Assembly: GCA_050742975.1 (NCBI GenBank)
Contig: JBOGDQ010000301.1
Coordinates: forward strand, 1-19,794
Source: JBDTGE01 sp050742975
Lineage (GTDB): Bacteria; Actinomycetota; Actinomycetes; Mycobacteriales; Jatrophihabitantaceae
Direction: 5' to 3'
Length of the DNA stretch: 19,794 bases
The position numbers and the translations under genes were made by a program. The notes below the pieces were generated by a model. It was given only the letters and a program-made list of their open reading frames with translations, was not told the origin of the DNA and did no database searches. This document shows, piece after piece, positions 1-8,073 of this stretch (its first letter is position 1; every line of letters begins with the position of its first letter).

Positions 1-118
1 CTGTCAGGCGAGGCGATTTCTCGGTGATCAGCTGCGCGTAGTGGTCGTCCGGCAGCCACAACCCGCAGCTGATCAGGGCTATGCGCCGACCTGGCAGCGC
101 GACCGACTGCGAACACAA
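1..118 (-). CDS. possible partial gene downstream of otsB
   Basis: On the minus strand, just after the otsB stop, an open frame runs from a TTG at 118-116 to the window edge without a stop. It reads L-C-S-Q-S-V-A-L-P-G-R-R and continues with a stretch containing LISCGLWLPDDHYAQLI. About 32 of its 39 codons end in G or C, against about half in the competing GTG frame (starting at 115-113 or nearby). This suggests the start of a real gene, possibly cotranscribed with otsB. The start codon is uncertain, I see no well-spaced Shine-Dalgarno sequence, and I do not recognise the family from this fragment. Confidence 0.3.
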   Translation of the reverse strand, partial: MCSQSVALPGRRIALISCGLWLPDDHYAQLITEKSPRLT

Positions 119-130
119 CTCACCGCCGTG

Positions 131-910
131 TCAACGAGAGATGCGCTGCAACATCTCCAGCACCCCGCCCGGCCCGTCGACGAGCAGGTCGACGGCACCG
201 GCCAGTTCAGGCACGTCCGGCGATCTCACCCCGACCGCCCAGGCCGACGACCCGCCCGCTCGCAGCTCCCGCAAGGCGCTGAACGCGGGCAGATCGCCGA
301 CGTCATCGCCAGCGAAGAGGATCGTCCGCGGCTCGACCTGCTCCACGAGCCGCAGCAGCGCGCCGGCCTTGTCGAACCCGGGCAGGCGCAGTTCGATCAC
401 GCCGCGCCCGGCGTGCACCTCGAACCCGAGCTCAGCGGCAAGGTCCGCGACCGGCTCGCGCAACGGTTCCAGCACAGCTTCCGGGTCGTCTGCCAGCCGA
501 CCGTGCACGACGAGGGAGAGCCGCTTGTCCTCGATCCAGACGCGCTCGTCTACGCCGCCCGCGACGATCACCGGCAGCCGTTCGCGCAACGCCTCGATCG
601 CGGCGGGCGTCGCGGGAGACGTCAACGCGCCGCCGTGCCAGCTCTCGGCTCCGTACAGGCCCTCTACGACCAGACCCGGGACCGGCTGCAGCCCGCTCAG
701 CGACAGCACGGTCAGCGCGTCGCGGCCGGTGACGATCGCGATCTGGGCGCCGACGCCGGCCAGGGCCGTCAACGCGTCGAGCGTCCCGGCAACCGGCCGG
801 GAGTCCGCCGGGTCAGGAACGATCGGCGCGAGCGTGCCGTCGAAGTCCAGCGCGATGAGGGCGTCCGGCAGGTCGGCCCGGACTGCGGTGACGAGCTCGT
901 CGAGGTCCAC
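131..910 (-). CDS. otsB: trehalose-6-phosphate phosphatase (OtsB)
   Basis: This cytoplasmic HAD-superfamily phosphatase removes phosphate from trehalose 6-phosphate, the last step of the OtsA-OtsB trehalose pathway. Counting from the GTG at 910, the protein has 259 residues, normal for the family. HAD motif I is LDFDGTLAPI with D22 as nucleophile and D24 as general acid/base. TGR at 61-63 fits motif II, K181 (FDKAG) motif III, and GDDVGD at 201-206 is the Mg-binding motif IV. I prefer the GTG at 910 because AGGATGGGGG lies just before it and the protein then begins VDLDELVTAV. A frame-compatible GTG at 940 would add ten residues but has no ribosome site. otsA is not visible here. The gene is divergent from the L,D-transpeptidase, with about 114 nt between starts. 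Confidence 0.9.
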   Translation of the reverse strand: MDLDELVTAVRADLPDALIALDFDGTLAPIVPDPADSRPVAGTLDALTALAGVGAQIAIVTGRDALTVLSLSGLQPVPGLVVEGLYGAESWHGGALTSPATPAAIEALRERLPVIVAGGVDERVWIEDKRLSLVVHGRLADDPEAVLEPLREPVADLAAELGFEVHAGRGVIELRLPGFDKAGALLRLVEQVEPRTILFAGDDVGDLPAFSALRELRAGGSSAWAVGVRSPDVPELAGAVDLLVDGPGGVLEMLQRISR

Positions 911-1024
911 GCCCCCATCCTGCCAAGCGGGGCGGATCACAGAACCGCCCGGTGGCTGCGGCTAAGCAACACCGCGAACCCGCCGAACGACTAGTGGCGG
1001 GACAATCGCGAGGGAGGTCGAGCT

Positions 1025-1645
1025 GTGTCCAAGCGACTGGTGCTGATCGCGCTGCTGGCGACGACGGTGCTGGCCGGCTGCACCGCCGCCGGCGCAGAGC
1101 AGGACGCCCCGACCACCTCGCACCTGGCGCAGTACCTGCCGGGCGCGAGCACGGGCACCGCAGGGGCGAACGCGACGGCAGCGCACACGACGGCAGCGCA
1201 CACGACGGCAGCACCCAGGACCAAGGACACGCTGCCGCCGCCCAACCTCTGCCTGCACAACACCGCGGCCCAACTGATCCTGGTCAGCATCACCCGGCAG
1301 CACGCCTGGCTCTGCGCGAAGTCGCGGACCGCCTACAGCACGGCCGTCACCACCGGGATGAACACCGCCGACACGCGGACCCCGACCGGCCGGTTCCGGA
1401 TCCAGGGGCGCGACCGCGACTCGGTCCTCACGCAGAGCAACGGGGACACCTACGACGTCAAGTACTGGATCCCGTTCGAGGCGCCGACCTACGGCTTCCA
1501 CGACGCCAGCTGGCAGCACTTCCCGTACGGCAGCCCGAAGTACCGGACGAACGGCTCCCACGGCTGCGTGCACATGCCGTTGCCGGCGATGCGGTTCCTG
1601 TACAACTGGGTCAAGATCGGCGCCTCGGTCGACATCCGGGCCTGA
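1025..1645 (+). CDS. short lipoprotein L,D-transpeptidase (YkuD domain)
   Basis: The protein is predicted to form 3-3 (L,D) cross-links in peptidoglycan or attach proteins to it, on the outer face of the membrane. The 206-residue product starts at GTG 1025, 7 nt after a clear GGGAGG site. It has a lipoprotein signal peptide ending LAGC, with C19 the lipidated residue. A low-complexity Ala/Thr/His linker follows (about 35-65), then a YkuD catalytic domain (about 80-205). The active-site motif is SHGCVHM with nucleophile C181 and H179/H183 nearby. It lacks the Ig-like domains of the larger actinobacterial Ldt enzymes, so it is a compact version. A possible -10 box (GACAAT, 1001-1006) lies upstream. 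CCCGCC/GGCGGG arms at 979-984 and 996-1001 could be regulatory, but this is weak. The exact cross-linking role cannot be told from sequence. Confidence 0.88.
   Translation: MSKRLVLIALLATTVLAGCTAAGAEQDAPTTSHLAQYLPGASTGTAGANATAAHTTAAHTTAAPRTKDTLPPPNLCLHNTAAQLILVSITRQHAWLCAKSRTAYSTAVTTGMNTADTRTPTGRFRIQGRDRDSVLTQSNGDTYDVKYWIPFEAPTYGFHDASWQHFPYGSPKYRTNGSHGCVHMPLPAMRFLYNWVKIGASVDIRA
1181..1210 (+). repeat. 15-bp tandem repeat in the Ldt linker
   Basis: Two perfect copies of gcgcacacgacggca (1181-1195 and 1196-1210) are flanked by partial matches (cgacggca at 1173-1180). They are in frame and encode AHTTA units in the linker between the lipidated Cys and the YkuD domain. The count of units may vary between strains by slippage. 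Confidence 0.85.
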
Positions 1646-1656
1646 GCCGGAAGCAC

Positions 1657-1669
1657 CCTCAGGCTGAGG
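1657..1669. promoter_or_regulatory. short palindrome between ldt and dnaE1
   Basis: CCTCAG-G-CTGAGG lies 12 nt after the L,D-transpeptidase stop and about 107 nt before the dnaE1 start. The arms are only 6 bp, so it is a weak terminator at best and could instead be a protein site. A direct repeat GACACGCCC follows at 1686-1694 and 1699-1707. The rest of the 1646-1775 gap shows no convincing promoter. Confidence 0.3.
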
Positions 1670-1775
1670 TCGAGAGACTCGCAGGGACACGCCCGCGAGA
1701 CACGCCCACGCGTCGTCGGTGGCAGGTGTGAGAATCGACCGGGCAACCACCGGGGCGAGAGGGGTCAGGAACACC

Positions 1776-4700
1776 GTGACAGCCGGCGACACCGATTCGT
1801 TCGTGCACCTGCACGTGCACACCGAGTACTCGATGCTCGACGGTGCCGCCCGGCTGAGCGAGCTGTTCGCCGAGACCGCGCGGATGGGCATGCCGGCGCT
1901 GGCCATGACCGACCACGGGAACGTCTTCGGCGCCTACGACTTCTACGCCAAGGCGACGGCGGCCGGCGTCAAGCCGATCATCGGCATGGAAGCGTATTTG
2001 ACCCCGAACACCTCGCGCTACGAGCGCACCCGCGTGCGGTGGAACGCCGGCGGCGACGACGACGTCTCCGGCGGCGGCGCGTTCACCCACATGACCCTGC
2101 TCGCCGAGAACACGGCCGGCATGCACAACCTGTTCCGGCTCGCCTCGCGCTCGTCGCTGGAGGGGTTCTTCTACAAGCCCCGCGCCGACCGCGAGCTGCT
2201 CGCGCAGTACGCCGGCGGCCTGATCGGGACCACCGGCTGCCCGTCCGGGGAGATCCAGACCTGGCTGCGGATCGGCAACTACGCGAACGCGCGCGCCAGT
2301 GCGGCCGAGTTCCGGGACATCTTCGGCGCGGGCAACTTCTACCTGGAGCTGATGGACCACGGCCTGGACATCGAGAAGCGCGTCCGGGACGACCTGCTGC
2401 GGCTGGCCCGCGACCTCGACCTGCCGATCATCGCGACCAACGACTCGCACTACACCCATCCGTCGGACGCGCAGAGCCACGAGGTCCTGCTGTGCGTGCA
2501 GTCGGGCAAGACGCTGGCCGACCCGAAGCGGTTCAAGCTCGAGGGCGACGGCTACTACCTCAAGTCGCCGGCCGAGATGCGCTCCCTGTGGGCCGACAAG
2601 CACGACCTGCGCGAGGCCTGCGACAACACGCTGCTGATCGCCGAGCGGTGCCAGGTCGACTTCACCGAGGGCACCGGCACCTACATGCCGAAGTTCCCGG
2701 TGCCGGCGGGCGAGGACGAGAGCTCGTGGTTCGTGAAGGAGGTCGACCGCGGCCTGCTCGCGCGCTACCCGGCGGGCGTGCCCGACGAGGTCCGCAAGCG
2801 CGCCGACTACGAGGTCGCGATGATCCTGCAGATGGGCTTCCCAAGCTACTTCCTGGTGGTCGCCGACCTGATCCGCTGGGCACGCGAGCGTGGCATCCGG
2901 GTGGGCCCGGGCCGGGGCTCGGCGGCCGGCTCGCTCGTCGCCTACTCGATGCGGATCACCGAGCTCGACCCGCTCGTCCACGGCCTGCTGTTCGAGCGGT
3001 TCCTCAACCCCGAGCGGGTGTCGATGCCGGACATCGACATCGACTTCGACGAGCGCCGGCGCGGCGAGGTCATGGCCTACGTGACCGAGAAGTACGGCGA
3101 CGACCGGGTGGCCCAGGTCGTCACGTACGGCACGATCAAGGCCAAGCAGGCCGTCAAGGACGCATCGCGCGTGCTCGGCTACCCGTTCTCGATGGGCGAC
3201 CGCATCACCAAGGCGATGCCGCCTGCGGTCATGGCCAAGGACGTCCCGCTCAACAAGATCTTTGACACCGCCCACGAACGCTACAAGGAGGGCGGCGAGT
3301 TCCGGACCCTCATCGAGGCCGATCCCGAGGTCAAGCGGGTCTTCGAGACCGCCAAGGGGCTCGAGGGCCTCAAGCGGCAGTGGGGTGTGCATGCCTGCGC
3401 GGTGATCATGTCGAGCACCACGCTCACCGACGTCATCCCGATCATGAAGCGGGAGCAGGACGGCGCGATCATCACGCAGTTCGACTACCCGACATGCGAG
3501 GCGCTCGGCCTGCTGAAGATGGACTTCCTGGGCCTGCGCAACCTGACGGTCGTCGACGACACGCTGCACAACATCAAGGCCAACCGCGGCCAGAAGGTGG
3601 TCATCGAGGACCTGTCCTTCGACGACCCCGCGACCTACGCGCTGCTCTCGCGCGGCGACTCGCTCGGCGTCTTCCAGCTGGACGGCGGCCCGATGCGCGC
3701 GCTGCTGCGATCGCTGCGCCCGGACAGCTTCGACGACATCACCGCGGTCATCGCCCTCTACCGGCCCGGTCCGATGGGCGCCAACGCGCACAACGACTAC
3801 GCCGACCGCAAGAACGACCGCAAACCGGTCGTCGCGATCCACCCGGAACTCGCCGAGCCGTTGAGCGAGGTCCTCGGCGAGACCTACGGCCTGGTCGTGT
3901 ACCAGGAGCAGGTCATGGCGATCGCGCAGAGGGTGGCCGGCTACTCGCTGGCCAGCGCCGATCTGCTGCGCCGCGCGATGGGCAAGAAGAAGAAGAAGGA
4001 GCTGGAGGCGCAGTACGAGGCGTTCTCCGCCGGCATGGCCGAGCGCGGGTTCTCCGCGGCGGCGGTCAAGGCACTGTGGGACGTCCTGCTGCCGTTCTGC
4101 GACTACGGCTTCAACAAGAGCCACGGAGCCGGCTACGCCGTCGTCTCCTACTGGACCGCCTACCTGAAGGCCAACTACCCGGCCGAGTACATGGCCGCTC
4201 TGCTGACGTCGGTCAAGGACGACAAGGACAAGATGGCGATCTACCTGGCCGAATGCCGGCACATGGGCATCCAGGTCCTGCCGCCGTGCGTCAACGCCTC
4301 GGACGCCGACTTCACCCCGACCGGCTCGAACATCAGGTTCGGGCTGACCGCGATCCGCAACGTGGGCGCGAACGTCGTCGCCTCGATCGTCGCCACCCGC
4401 AAGGCGAAGGGCGAGTTCGCCGACTTCGGTGACTTCCTGCGCAAGGTCGACGCCGTCGTCTGCAACAAGCGCACCATCGAAGGCCTGATCAAGGGCGGCG
4501 CGTTCGACTCGATGAAGCACGCGCGACGTGGGCTGATCAACGTGTTCGAGCCGGCCGTCGACGCGGTGCTGGACACCAAGCGGGCCGAGGCGAACGGCCA
4601 GTTCGACCTGTTCGGCTCGATGGGGGAGCAGGCCACCTCGCCGGTGGACGACGTGTTCGCGGTGCGCGTGCCCGACGGTGAGTGGGACAAGAAGGTGCTG

Positions 4701-5318
4701 CTGCAGTTCGAGCGCGAGATGCTCGGGCTGTACGTGTCCGACCATCCGCTGTTCGGCCTGGAGCACATCCTCGGCGCCGCGGCCGACATGACGATCGCGA
4801 CGGTCCACGCCGAGGCCACCGGCGAGCAGCAGACCGTGACGTTGACCGGCATCCTGTCCTCGGTGAACCGCCGGGTGACCAAGGCGGGCGCGCCGTGGGC
4901 GAACGTGGTGCTCGAGGACCTCGAGGGCTCGATCGAGGTGATGTTCTTCCCGGCCACCTACGCCCAGGTCGCGCTGACCATCGCCGAGGACGCCATCGTG
5001 GTGATCAAGGGCCGCACCGACGCGCGCGAGGACACGGTCAAGCTGATCGGCTCCGAGGTCACGCTGCTGGACACCACCGAGGGCCCGCGCGGGCCGGTGG
5101 TCGTGAAGATGTCCCCGGCCCGCTGCACCCAGCCGATGGTCGATCGCCTGCGCGACGTGCTGGCCACGCACCCCGGAACCACCGAGGTACAGCTGCGGCT
5201 GGTCAACGGCTCACGCGAGCACCTGCTGCGGCTCGGCGACGGCTACCGGGTCACGCCGTCGGCCGCGCTGATGGGTGACCTCAAGGCCCTGCTCGGACCG
5301 GCCGCCGTTTCTGCCTGA
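1776..5318 (+). CDS. dnaE1: DNA polymerase III alpha subunit, main replicative polymerase (DnaE1)
   Basis: This is the catalytic subunit of the replicative polymerase. I start it at GTG 1776 (1180 residues, close to the usual actinobacterial DnaE1 length), 5 nt after AGGA. A GTG at 1719 would add 19 residues but lacks a good site. The N-terminal PHP domain starts FVHLHVHTEYSMLDG (H11, H13, H15, D22) and keeps MTDHGN and ND(223)SH. These metal ligands are associated with proofreading by the PHP exonuclease in mycobacterial DnaE1, so activity here is inferred. The polymerase aspartates are D419 and D421 (PDIDIDFD) and D583 (KMDFLGLR). A clamp-binding motif QFDLF sits at 942-946, followed by an OB fold at about 1020-1105. 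There is no sign of the shorter, damage-tolerant DnaE2. The gene appears monocistronic and ends at a strong hairpin. Confidence 0.97.
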   Translation: MTAGDTDSFVHLHVHTEYSMLDGAARLSELFAETARMGMPALAMTDHGNVFGAYDFYAKATAAGVKPIIGMEAYLTPNTSRYERTRVRWNAGGDDDVSGGGAFTHMTLLAENTAGMHNLFRLASRSSLEGFFYKPRADRELLAQYAGGLIGTTGCPSGEIQTWLRIGNYANARASAAEFRDIFGAGNFYLELMDHGLDIEKRVRDDLLRLARDLDLPIIATNDSHYTHPSDAQSHEVLLCVQSGKTLADPKRFKLEGDGYYLKSPAEMRSLWADKHDLREACDNTLLIAERCQVDFTEGTGTYMPKFPVPAGEDESSWFVKEVDRGLLARYPAGVPDEVRKRADYEVAMILQMGFPSYFLVVADLIRWARERGIRVGPGRGSAAGSLVAYSMRITELDPLVHGLLFERFLNPERVSMPDIDIDFDERRRGEVMAYVTEKYGDDRVAQVVTYGTIKAKQAVKDASRVLGYPFSMGDRITKAMPPAVMAKDVPLNKIFDTAHERYKEGGEFRTLIEADPEVKRVFETAKGLEGLKRQWGVHACAVIMSSTTLTDVIPIMKREQDGAIITQFDYPTCEALGLLKMDFLGLRNLTVVDDTLHNIKANRGQKVVIEDLSFDDPATYALLSRGDSLGVFQLDGGPMRALLRSLRPDSFDDITAVIALYRPGPMGANAHNDYADRKNDRKPVVAIHPELAEPLSEVLGETYGLVVYQEQVMAIAQRVAGYSLASADLLRRAMGKKKKKELEAQYEAFSAGMAERGFSAAAVKALWDVLLPFCDYGFNKSHGAGYAVVSYWTAYLKANYPAEYMAALLTSVKDDKDKMAIYLAECRHMGIQVLPPCVNASDADFTPTGSNIRFGLTAIRNVGANVVASIVATRKAKGEFADFGDFLRKVDAVVCNKRTIEGLIKGGAFDSMKHARRGLINVFEPAVDAVLDTKRAEANGQFDLFGSMGEQATSPVDDVFAVRVPDGEWDKKVLLQFEREMLGLYVSDHPLFGLEHILGAAADMTIATVHAEATGEQQTVTLTGILSSVNRRVTKAGAPWANVVLEDLEGSIEVMFFPATYAQVALTIAEDAIVVIKGRTDAREDTVKLIGSEVTLLDTTEGPRGPVVVKMSPARCTQPMVDRLRDVLATHPGTTEVQLRLVNGSREHLLRLGDGYRVTPSAALMGDLKALLGPAAVSA

Positions 5319-5351
5319 GCTGCCGCCCGTTGCGCGGCGGGCCGGTCGCGC

Positions 5352-5402
5352 CCGACTGGGCAAGGCCTGGCAGCGCACGCCTGCCAGGCCTTGCCCGATC
5401 GG
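5352..5402. terminator. bidirectional hairpin terminator between dnaE1 and the ABC operon
   Basis: A perfect 16-bp stem (5358-5373 with 5381-5396, starting GGGCAAGGCCTGGCAG) has a 7-nt loop. Five further outer pairs (5351-5355 with 5399-5403) follow after one G-T wobble and one mismatch. It lies between two convergent genes, only 39 nt after the dnaE1 stop and 8 nt past the permease stop, so it can stop both transcripts. There is no U-tract, which is common for actinobacterial terminators. Confidence 0.85.
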
Positions 5403-5403
5403 G

Positions 5404-6252
5404 TCAGACCGAGCGCTGGTAACTGCCGAACGCTCGGGTCGCCAGCCAGGCCATCAGCGTGGCGAGGGCGACGAGCAGTCCGAGGCGTGGCCAGACCGCG
5501 CCCCACTGCGTGCCGTTCGAGAGTGCCTGCCGCGACGCCACCACCGCCCAGTCCACCGGGTTGTAGCGGGCCACGTGCCGCACCCACGCGGGGGACAGCC
5601 GGGTGTCCATGATCGCCGAGGACAGGAACTGCAGCGGCAGCACGATGAACTGGCTGATCCCGATCAGTGCCTCCTGCTGGCGCACCAGCAGCGCGATCGC
5701 GTTGGAGAACGACGCGATGATCACCGAGATCAGCACAGACGCGAGCAGGGTGATCGCGATGCCGACGACACCGCCGGGGAACCGGGCACCTGCGGCGTAG
5801 GCGATCCCGAAGACGATCAGTGACTGCACGATCGTCGTCAGGCCCTGATAGGCCAGCGTCCCGATGATCATTGCGCCGCGCCGGACCGGTGAGGCGAGCA
5901 GGCGATCCATCACGCCGCGGTTCATGTCCTCGATGTAGACCGTGCCGGCCCACCCGCTGGAGAACAGCGCCGTCATCAGGATCACGCCGGGGGTGATGAA
6001 CTCCAGGTACGAGCCGGACGCCTGGTGGAACCCCGGAATGTGGATGACCGACTTGAACAGCTGCCCGAACAGCAGCAGCCAGATCACCGGCTGGATCAAG
6101 GTGATCGCCGCATAGGCCGGCTGGCGCAGCAGCGCACGCACGCCACGGGCGGTGAGCAGCACCCCGTGCCGGGCCAGGTCGGTCCGATTGTGCAACTTCG
6201 GGCGGCGTGGCGCCGCCGAGAGTTGCACGATCGGGGTCGCGGGGGCGCTCAC
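5404..6252 (-). CDS. ABC-2 type transporter permease, DrrB-like
   Basis: This is the membrane half of an exporter paired with the ATPase encoded just upstream. The family exports drugs, antibiotics or lipids; the substrate is unknown here. From GTG 6252 it has 282 residues. The start overlaps the ATPase stop as GTGA, giving translational coupling. About six membrane segments are visible, for example around 47-67, 85-105, 128-152, 160-185, 198-215 and 254-272. The conserved cytoplasmic segment EDMNRGVMDRLLASPVRR (about 108-125) is typical of ABC-2 permeases. The first 24 codons are mostly made of a long hairpin (6183-6235). The native protein might therefore have begun further in, for example at GTG 6162 (V31, VLLTARGVRALLRQP), with the N-terminus lengthened by an inserted palindrome. 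That start lacks a strong ribosome site. Confidence 0.88.
   Translation of the reverse strand: MSAPATPIVQLSAAPRRPKLHNRTDLARHGVLLTARGVRALLRQPAYAAITLIQPVIWLLLFGQLFKSVIHIPGFHQASGSYLEFITPGVILMTALFSSGWAGTVYIEDMNRGVMDRLLASPVRRGAMIIGTLAYQGLTTIVQSLIVFGIAYAAGARFPGGVVGIAITLLASVLISVIIASFSNAIALLVRQQEALIGISQFIVLPLQFLSSAIMDTRLSPAWVRHVARYNPVDWAVVASRQALSNGTQWGAVWPRLGLLVALATLMAWLATRAFGSYQRSV
6183..6235 (-). repeat. long hairpin in the first codons of the ABC permease, REP/MITE-like
   Basis: The arms GTGCAACT (6190-6197) and AGTTGCAC (6221-6228) pair perfectly. Outside them, 6184-6188 pair with 6230-6234, plus two wobbles. Inside them, TCGG-G-CGGCG (6198-6207) pairs with CGCCGCCGA (6211-6219), leaving one bulged G on each side and a 3-nt TGG loop. 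The whole 53-nt unit folds on itself and lies 17 nt inside the permease reading frame. It looks like a palindromic element rather than ordinary coding sequence, but only one copy is present in this window. Confidence 0.7.
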
Positions 6253-7229
6253 GCAGCCACCTCGAACGCGCGCCCGACGTGACGCAGGTAGACGTCGTCG
6301 AGCGAGGGCCGGGCCACGGTCACCGAGGCGACGCTGACGCCCGCCTCGTCGAGCGCCGCGAGCACGCTCGGCACGGCCCGGGCACCGCTGTCCGCACGAG
6401 TCCGCAGGCTCGTGCCGTCGACGGCTACCTCGCGCAGGCCGCTCACCTGCTGCAACGCGGCGCGAGCCGGACCGGCAGCCGCTGCGTCGTCGAGCTCGAC
6501 CTGCACGGCGTCCCCGCGCAGCTCGCTCTTGAGCTCCTCCGGCGTCCCCTCGACGACGATGCGCCCGCCGTCGACGATCGCCAGCCGGTCCGCCAGGCGG
6601 TCGGCCTCGTCCAGGTAGTGCGTGGTCAGCAGCACCGTCATCTGCTCGGCGCCGGCCAGCCGGGCGATCTCGGCCCACATGTCCGCCCGGGCCTGCGGGT
6701 CCAGGCCGGTCGTCGGCTCGTCCAGAAACAGCACGCTCGGGCGGTGGACCAGACCGATGGCGACGTCCAGCTTGCGGGCCATCCCGCCGGAGTACGTCTT
6801 GACCTGCCGGTCCGCGGCGTCGACCAGATCGAAGCGGTCCAGCAGCTCGGCGGCGCGGGCCCGGGCATCGGCCTTCGACAGGCCCTGGATGCGCGCGGCG
6901 AGCACGAGGTTCTCCCGGCCGGTGGCGATCGGATCGCTCGAGGACCTCTGCGAGACCAGCCCGATCGAGCGACGGACGGCGTCCGGATCGTGCAGGACGT
7001 CGAGGCCGGCGACATGGGCCTGCCCGGAGTCCGGCCTCGACAGCGTGGTGAGGATCTTGACGGTGGTGGACTTGCCGGCGCCGTTCGGGCCGAGCAGCGC
7101 GAACACGCTGCCGGGCTCGACGGCGACGCTCAGCCCGTCGAGCGCCCGCACCGGCGGGATGCCCCGGCCGGCCGGGTAGGTCTTGACGAGGTCGACCGCG
7201 TCCAGGGCCGTCGTGTGGGACTGCGACAT
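6249..7229 (-). CDS. ABC transporter ATP-binding protein, DrrA-like
   Basis: This is the cytoplasmic ATPase that powers the adjacent ABC-2 permease. It has 326 residues from ATG 7229, which lies 9 nt after GGGAG; a longer open frame upstream has no good site. Walker A is GPNGAGKST (47-55), the Q-loop is around Q94, the signature is YSGGM (146-150), Walker B is VLFLDEP (166-172) and the H-loop is TTH with H204. The C-terminal part, after about residue 225, ends with the PSLDDVYLRHVG motif seen in DrrA-type (daunorubicin resistance) ATPases. It is the second gene of a padR-ATPase-permease operon; 149 nt with a hairpin separate it from padR. Substrate unknown; drug or toxic lipid efflux is the family expectation. 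Confidence 0.93.
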   Translation of the reverse strand: MSQSHTTALDAVDLVKTYPAGRGIPPVRALDGLSVAVEPGSVFALLGPNGAGKSTTVKILTTLSRPDSGQAHVAGLDVLHDPDAVRRSIGLVSQRSSSDPIATGRENLVLAARIQGLSKADARARAAELLDRFDLVDAADRQVKTYSGGMARKLDVAIGLVHRPSVLFLDEPTTGLDPQARADMWAEIARLAGAEQMTVLLTTHYLDEADRLADRLAIVDGGRIVVEGTPEELKSELRGDAVQVELDDAAAAGPARAALQQVSGLREVAVDGTSLRTRADSGARAVPSVLAALDEAGVSVASVTVARPSLDDVYLRHVGRAFEVAA

Positions 7230-7335
7230 GAGTGCTGACTCCCTTGTTGCTGGTGAGGAAGTCGACGCCGCCGCGGCTATCGTGATGAGTGCGCCTCGGG
7301 GAATGACCGCTCGCGGTATCGACTCGGGTGTTCGG

Positions 7336-7368
7336 CCCCTGGCTCGGTGTTGCCGCACCGGCCAGGGG
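7336..7368. terminator. hairpin between padR and the ABC ATPase gene
   Basis: CCCCTGG (7336-7342) pairs with CCAGGGG (7362-7368), with an inner GGTG/CACC stem. It lies 10 nt after the padR stop. It may partly terminate the padR transcript so that less ATPase mRNA is made, or protect the upstream mRNA. A pyrimidine-rich run (ttctctacttct) follows on the plus strand, the wrong side for padR. A small palindrome ACCGC-TC-GCGGT lies at 7306-7317 in the same gap. No separate ATPase promoter is obvious. Confidence 0.5.
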
Positions 7369-7378
7369 TTCTCTACTT

Positions 7379-8059
7379 CTACTGGCGTGGCTGCAGGATC
7401 CGGCCCTCCTCCCCGAGATGGCCGACCGGGTCGGCCGCGATCTGCTCGAACGAAACGCCCTGGCCGACGAGCTCGTGCAGCTTGCGCCAGAGCTTGGTCC
7501 CGGGGAACGAACTGGACCGGATGCCCTGGGCCAGCTCGGCGACGAAGTCGAGCTCGGCGCCCAGCATCGCCTGCCGGTAGCGGCTCTCGATCAGGAACAG
7601 CTCGGGCAGATCCATGTCTGTCGCCACCGAGTGTGCGGCGTCGATGGCGCGCAGCTCGATGCGCAGCTTCTCGGTCCGTTCCTCGAGCAGCCGCGCCACC
7701 TCGTCCGGCTCGATGCCGGGCATGAGCGACAGGCCCGCCTCGAGCGAGGTGAACTCGCGCACCGGCGTGGACAGCAGTTCGGCCATCCAGTCCTCGAACT
7801 CGGCGCGCCCGGGTTCGGTGATCGAGTACACCGTGCGCTCGGGACGGCGCCCCTCGCGCGTCGTCGCGTGCGCCTCGATCAGCCCGTGCTTCTGCAGTGC
7901 CTCGACGACCGAGTAGAGCGAGCCGTAGTTCAGCTTGATGCTCTGCTCCTTGCCGCGAGTGCGCAGCGTCGTCGAGATCTCGTACGGGTGCATCGGCCGT
8001 TCGATCAGGCAGCTCAGCACGGCCAGGGCCAGCGGGTTGGACACCCGACGACGGGACAT
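7379..8059 (-). CDS. PadR-family transcriptional regulator
   Basis: This is a dimeric winged-helix repressor, 226 residues, starting at ATG 8059, 5 nt after GGAGGAG. The N-terminal PadR domain (about 8-85) shows the typical LAVLSCLIERPMHPYEI start. GSLYSVVEALQKHGLIE (about 46-62) contains the recognition helix and is followed by the wing. The C-terminal helical region (about 90-200) fits the Vir/PadR C-terminal dimerisation arm. It is the first gene of an operon with a DrrAB-like exporter, a common pairing in which the PadR protein represses pump genes until a ligand of the pump binds. Its own promoter overlaps a palindrome, supporting autorepression. The ligand is unknown. Confidence 0.93.
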   Translation of the reverse strand: MSRRRVSNPLALAVLSCLIERPMHPYEISTTLRTRGKEQSIKLNYGSLYSVVEALQKHGLIEAHATTREGRRPERTVYSITEPGRAEFEDWMAELLSTPVREFTSLEAGLSLMPGIEPDEVARLLEERTEKLRIELRAIDAAHSVATDMDLPELFLIESRYRQAMLGAELDFVAELAQGIRSSSFPGTKLWRKLHELVGQGVSFEQIAADPVGHLGEEGRILQPRQ

Positions 8060-8073
8060 GACGACTCCTCCAG

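Noticed and set aside
1659..5171. A 1170-codon open frame on the minus strand opposite dnaE1
   Set aside because: Its composition (long runs of Arg, His, Val, Leu, Gln) is a mirror of GC-biased dnaE1 codons. It has no recognisable domain, while dnaE1 on the other strand is unmistakable.
6207..7238. Plus-strand open frame opposite the ABC ATPase
   Set aside because: It is low-complexity Arg/Gly/Gln-rich with no motif; the ATPase on the minus strand has all ABC motifs.
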